7,530 nucleotides of DNA, from contig JBAUHN010000493.1 of assembly GCA_049680295.1 (NCBI GenBank), positions 1-7,530 on the forward strand, given 5' to 3'. This stretch comes from JBAUHN01 sp049680295 (GTDB taxonomy: Bacteria > Pseudomonadota > Alphaproteobacteria > Rhodobacterales > Rhodobacteraceae). The notes under the pieces are model-generated. The model saw nothing but the letters and a program-made list of their open reading frames with translations. It was not told where the DNA came from and did not search any database. Made by a program: the position numbers and the translations under genes. Below, in pieces: positions 5,994-7,530 of this stretch; position 1 is the first letter of the stretch, and the number at the start of each line of letters is the position of its first letter.

Positions 5994-6511
5994 CGCCCGC
6001 ACCGATCATAGAAACGGATCGATTGATCCTGCGCGGACCTGTGGCGGCGGATTTTGAACCGATTGCTGCCTTCTATGCCGACCCGGTGCGCTCGCATGGG
6101 TTTGGTGGCGTGTTGCCGCGTGATCAGGCCTGGCGTTGGTTTGCCTCGATGATTGGCCACTGGCATCTGCGCGACTATGGTTTCTGGACCATCACCGACA
6201 AGGCAGATGACAGTCCTTTGGGCATTTGTGGTATCTGGAATCCCGAAGGCTGGCCCGAAGCCGAACTTGGCTGGGTGCTGTTCCCGGAGGCCGAAAGCAA
6301 AAGCATTGCTTTCGAAGCCGCCAAGGCTGCGCGCGATCACGCCTATGGCAAAATGGGTTTTACCACGATGACCAGCAATATTGTGCCGGGCAACACCCGC
6401 TCAATCGCGCTGGCCGAGCGGCTGGGTGCCGTGCATGAACGCACCTATGAAAACATCAACATGGGAACGGAATTGCTGTTCCGGCATCCCGCACCCGAGG
6501 CGCTTTCATGA
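5990..6511 (+). CDS. GNAT acetyltransferase, RimJ/RimL type (first of tandem pair)
   Basis: A 173-residue GNAT-fold protein expected to transfer acetyl from acetyl-CoA to a protein N-terminus or small amine; the substrate is unknown. It starts with the RimJ/RimL-type strand IIETDRLILRGPVAADF (6-22). It then has LGWVLFP (93-99), the CoA-binding helix region AESKSIAFEAAKAA (101-114), and the late motif NTRSIALAERLGA (135-147). In most GNATs the pyrophosphate loop reads R/Q-x-x-G-x-G/A; here both glycine positions are serine (S103, S105), while the next gene keeps EGKG. This may weaken acetyl-CoA binding. The start is GTG within GTGA overlapping the ffh stop, with GGAAG five bases upstream, so translation is coupled to ffh. 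The stop overlaps the next start by four bases. Confidence 0.88.
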   Translation: MTPAPIIETDRLILRGPVAADFEPIAAFYADPVRSHGFGGVLPRDQAWRWFASMIGHWHLRDYGFWTITDKADDSPLGICGIWNPEGWPEAELGWVLFPEAESKSIAFEAAKAARDHAYGKMGFTTMTSNIVPGNTRSIALAERLGAVHERTYENINMGTELLFRHPAPEALS

Positions 6512-7023
6512 CTTGCGCGCCAGTCATAACAACGGATCGGTTGGTCCTGCGGCCTCACGTGATGGCTGATTTTGAACCTTATGCGGCGCTCTTTGCATCT
6601 GATCGTGCGGTTCACATGGGAATGCTGAAACGTCGCCATGCGTGGTACAGTTTCACTTCTGATGTCGCGGGCTGGGCGTTGCATGGTCACGGTGCCTGGG
6701 GAATTATAGACCGTGAATCCGGCGTCTTTCTGGGTCAGGTCGCCCTGCTCAAACCCGATCATTTCCCCGAAGTCGAACTGGGATGGTTCCTGATGCAACA
6801 TGCCGAGGGTAAAGGCATCGCGCTTGAGGCTGCAACCCATGCCCTTGAGTTTGCTCGGGACACGCTCAAGCTGTCCTCTTTGGTCAGCTACATCGCCGTT
6901 GAGAATACGCGTTCCATTGCCTTGGCCAAACGTCTGGGCGCAGAACATGATCCCAGCGCCGTTTTGCCGGAAGGCGACAGCGCGAAAGACACCTTTGTTT
7001 ACCGTCACCGGAGGCCCCAATGA
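6508..7023 (+). CDS. GNAT acetyltransferase, RimJ/RimL type (second of tandem pair)
   Basis: A 171-residue paralogue of the preceding protein. Shared landmarks are TDRLVLRPHVMADFEPYAALFA (9-30; compare TDRLILRGPVAADFEPIAAFYA in the first), VELGWFL (89-95) and ENTRSIALAKRLGAEHD (132-148). The pyrophosphate loop AEGKGIALEAA (99-109) keeps both glycines, so this copy looks competent to bind acetyl-CoA. The ending (DTFVYRHRRPQ) is in the usual place for the family. The ATG lies in an ATGA overlap with the first copy, with GAGG seven bases before it; its own stop overlaps the chorismate mutase start in the same way. Proximity to ribosomal and SRP genes would suit acetylation of a ribosome-linked protein, but this is a guess; small amine or antibiotic substrates are equally open. 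Confidence 0.9.
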   Translation: MTCAPVITTDRLVLRPHVMADFEPYAALFASDRAVHMGMLKRRHAWYSFTSDVAGWALHGHGAWGIIDRESGVFLGQVALLKPDHFPEVELGWFLMQHAEGKGIALEAATHALEFARDTLKLSSLVSYIAVENTRSIALAKRLGAEHDPSAVLPEGDSAKDTFVYRHRRPQ

Positions 7024-7316
7024 ACGATACGACCATTCAGGCCGCCGCGATCCTCAAAGATCACCGCGCCAGCATCGACCGGCTGGACGCGATCCTTGTC
7101 TATACGCTGGGCGAGCGGTTCAAACACACAAAAGCTGTGGGGAAACTCAAAGCCGAACACGACCTTCCCCCGTCCGATCCCTCCCGTGAAGGGACCCAGA
7201 TCGCGCGGCTCGAAGATTTGGCGAAAGAGGCTGACCTCGATCCCGAATTCGCCAAGAAGTTCCTGAACTTCATCATTGCTGAAGTCATTCAGCACCACAA
7301 AAGTCACCAATCCTGA
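7020..7316 (+). CDS. Chorismate mutase, AroQ class, single domain
   Basis: This enzyme converts chorismate to prephenate, the branch step to phenylalanine and tyrosine, in the cytoplasm. The 98-residue all-helical product is the size of a stand-alone AroQ domain. Active-site positions known from the E. coli P-protein domain can be matched by eye: R16 (HRASIDRLD), R33 (GERFKHT), K42 (VGKLK), then D53, R56 and E57 (DPSRE). The final catalytic glutamine of E. coli falls, in my alignment, at or near H93 of IIAEVIQHHKS; Q91 is two residues away, so this point is uncertain. There is no signal peptide and no fused dehydratase or dehydrogenase domain. The ATG overlaps the GNAT stop by four bases, with GGAGG five bases upstream. 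It is 49 bases ahead of rpsP. Confidence 0.93.
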   Translation: MNDTTIQAAAILKDHRASIDRLDAILVYTLGERFKHTKAVGKLKAEHDLPPSDPSREGTQIARLEDLAKEADLDPEFAKKFLNFIIAEVIQHHKSHQS

Positions 7317-7365
7317 ACACCCAAATCAGGGCAACAGCCCATATCAAAACAAAGGACTACACATC

Positions 7366-7530
7366 ATGGCCATGAAAATTCGTCTCGCCCGCGGCGGTAC
7401 CAAACAGCGCCCCTTCTACCGGATCGTTGCAGCCGACAGCCGCATGCCACGCGACGGCCGTTTCATCGAAAAACTGGGCACATATAACCCCCTGCTGGCC
7501 AAAGACAGCGAAGAGCGCGTTGTGATGGAC
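7366..7530 (+). CDS. rpsP: 30S ribosomal protein S16, 5' part (runs off right edge)
   Basis: S16 is a small ribosomal protein needed for 30S assembly. The 55 residues in the window begin MAMKIRLARGGTKQRPFYRIVAADSR, followed by MPRDGRFIEKLGTYNPL, the highly conserved N-terminal signature of the family. The frame is open to the last base, so the remaining part (alphaproteobacterial S16 is longer than the roughly 80-residue E. coli form) lies outside. AAAGGA nine bases before the ATG at 7366 supports this start over the ATG two codons later. rpsP commonly heads a group with rimM, trmD and rplS; here it follows the ffh-GNAT-GNAT-chorismate mutase string after 49 bases, with no terminator seen in the gap, so read-through is likely. 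Confidence 0.97.
   Translation, partial: MAMKIRLARGGTKQRPFYRIVAADSRMPRDGRFIEKLGTYNPLLAKDSEERVVMD

Noticed and set aside
5477..6340. Minus-strand frame of 287 codons opposite the ffh 3' end and the first GNAT
   Set aside because: The Pro/Met-rich translation is a by-product of the Gly/Met-rich Ffh tail; no start site or known domain.

Overview
The window looks like the chromosome of an alphaproteobacterium of the Rhodobacteraceae (Roseobacter group). This is inferred from the atpI-atpB-atpE order, the forms of AtpB, Ffh and S16, and a gene string running from ffh through two acetyltransferases and a small chorismate mutase to rpsP. No database was searched. Most of the window is ordinary core genome, with a small less conserved segment in the middle. 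I saw no mobile element, CRISPR array, tRNA, rRNA or phage gene.

Left part (1-1415, minus strand): the start of the F1Fo ATP synthase Fo operon. A TTGACT/17 bp/TAGCAA promoter candidate lies just upstream of atpI. It is followed by atpI, atpB and the 5' part of atpE, which runs off the left edge.

Middle (1416-2342): a weakly coding stretch. It holds a likely remnant of a minus-strand gene (about 1599-1924), a short hairpin, an ArsR/SmtB-type regulator on the plus strand without the SRPBCC partner often found with such regulators, and a 24-residue single-helix membrane peptide on the minus strand. The peptide gene has a good ribosome binding site and overlaps the 3' end of the regulator gene.

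Minus-strand pair (2393-4170): a LysR-type regulator and a drug/metabolite (EamA) exporter with a 13-base overlap. An 18-bp near-palindrome resembling a CRP-family site lies just upstream of the regulator.

Right part (4267-7530, plus strand): a promoter candidate and a leader of about 200 nt with three successive hairpins precede ffh (SRP GTPase). Then come two paralogous GNAT acetyltransferases and a chorismate mutase, each starting inside the stop codon of the gene before (GTGA, ATGA, ATGA). After a 49-base gap comes rpsP (ribosomal protein S16), cut by the right edge. This string joins protein targeting, protein or small-molecule acetylation, aromatic amino-acid synthesis and ribosome assembly in one probable transcript.

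The observations most worth a second look are the structured ffh leader, the loss of both acetyl-CoA-loop glycines in the first GNAT but not the second, the overlapping micro-gene, and the CRP-like palindrome. None of them amounts to a clearly new system.
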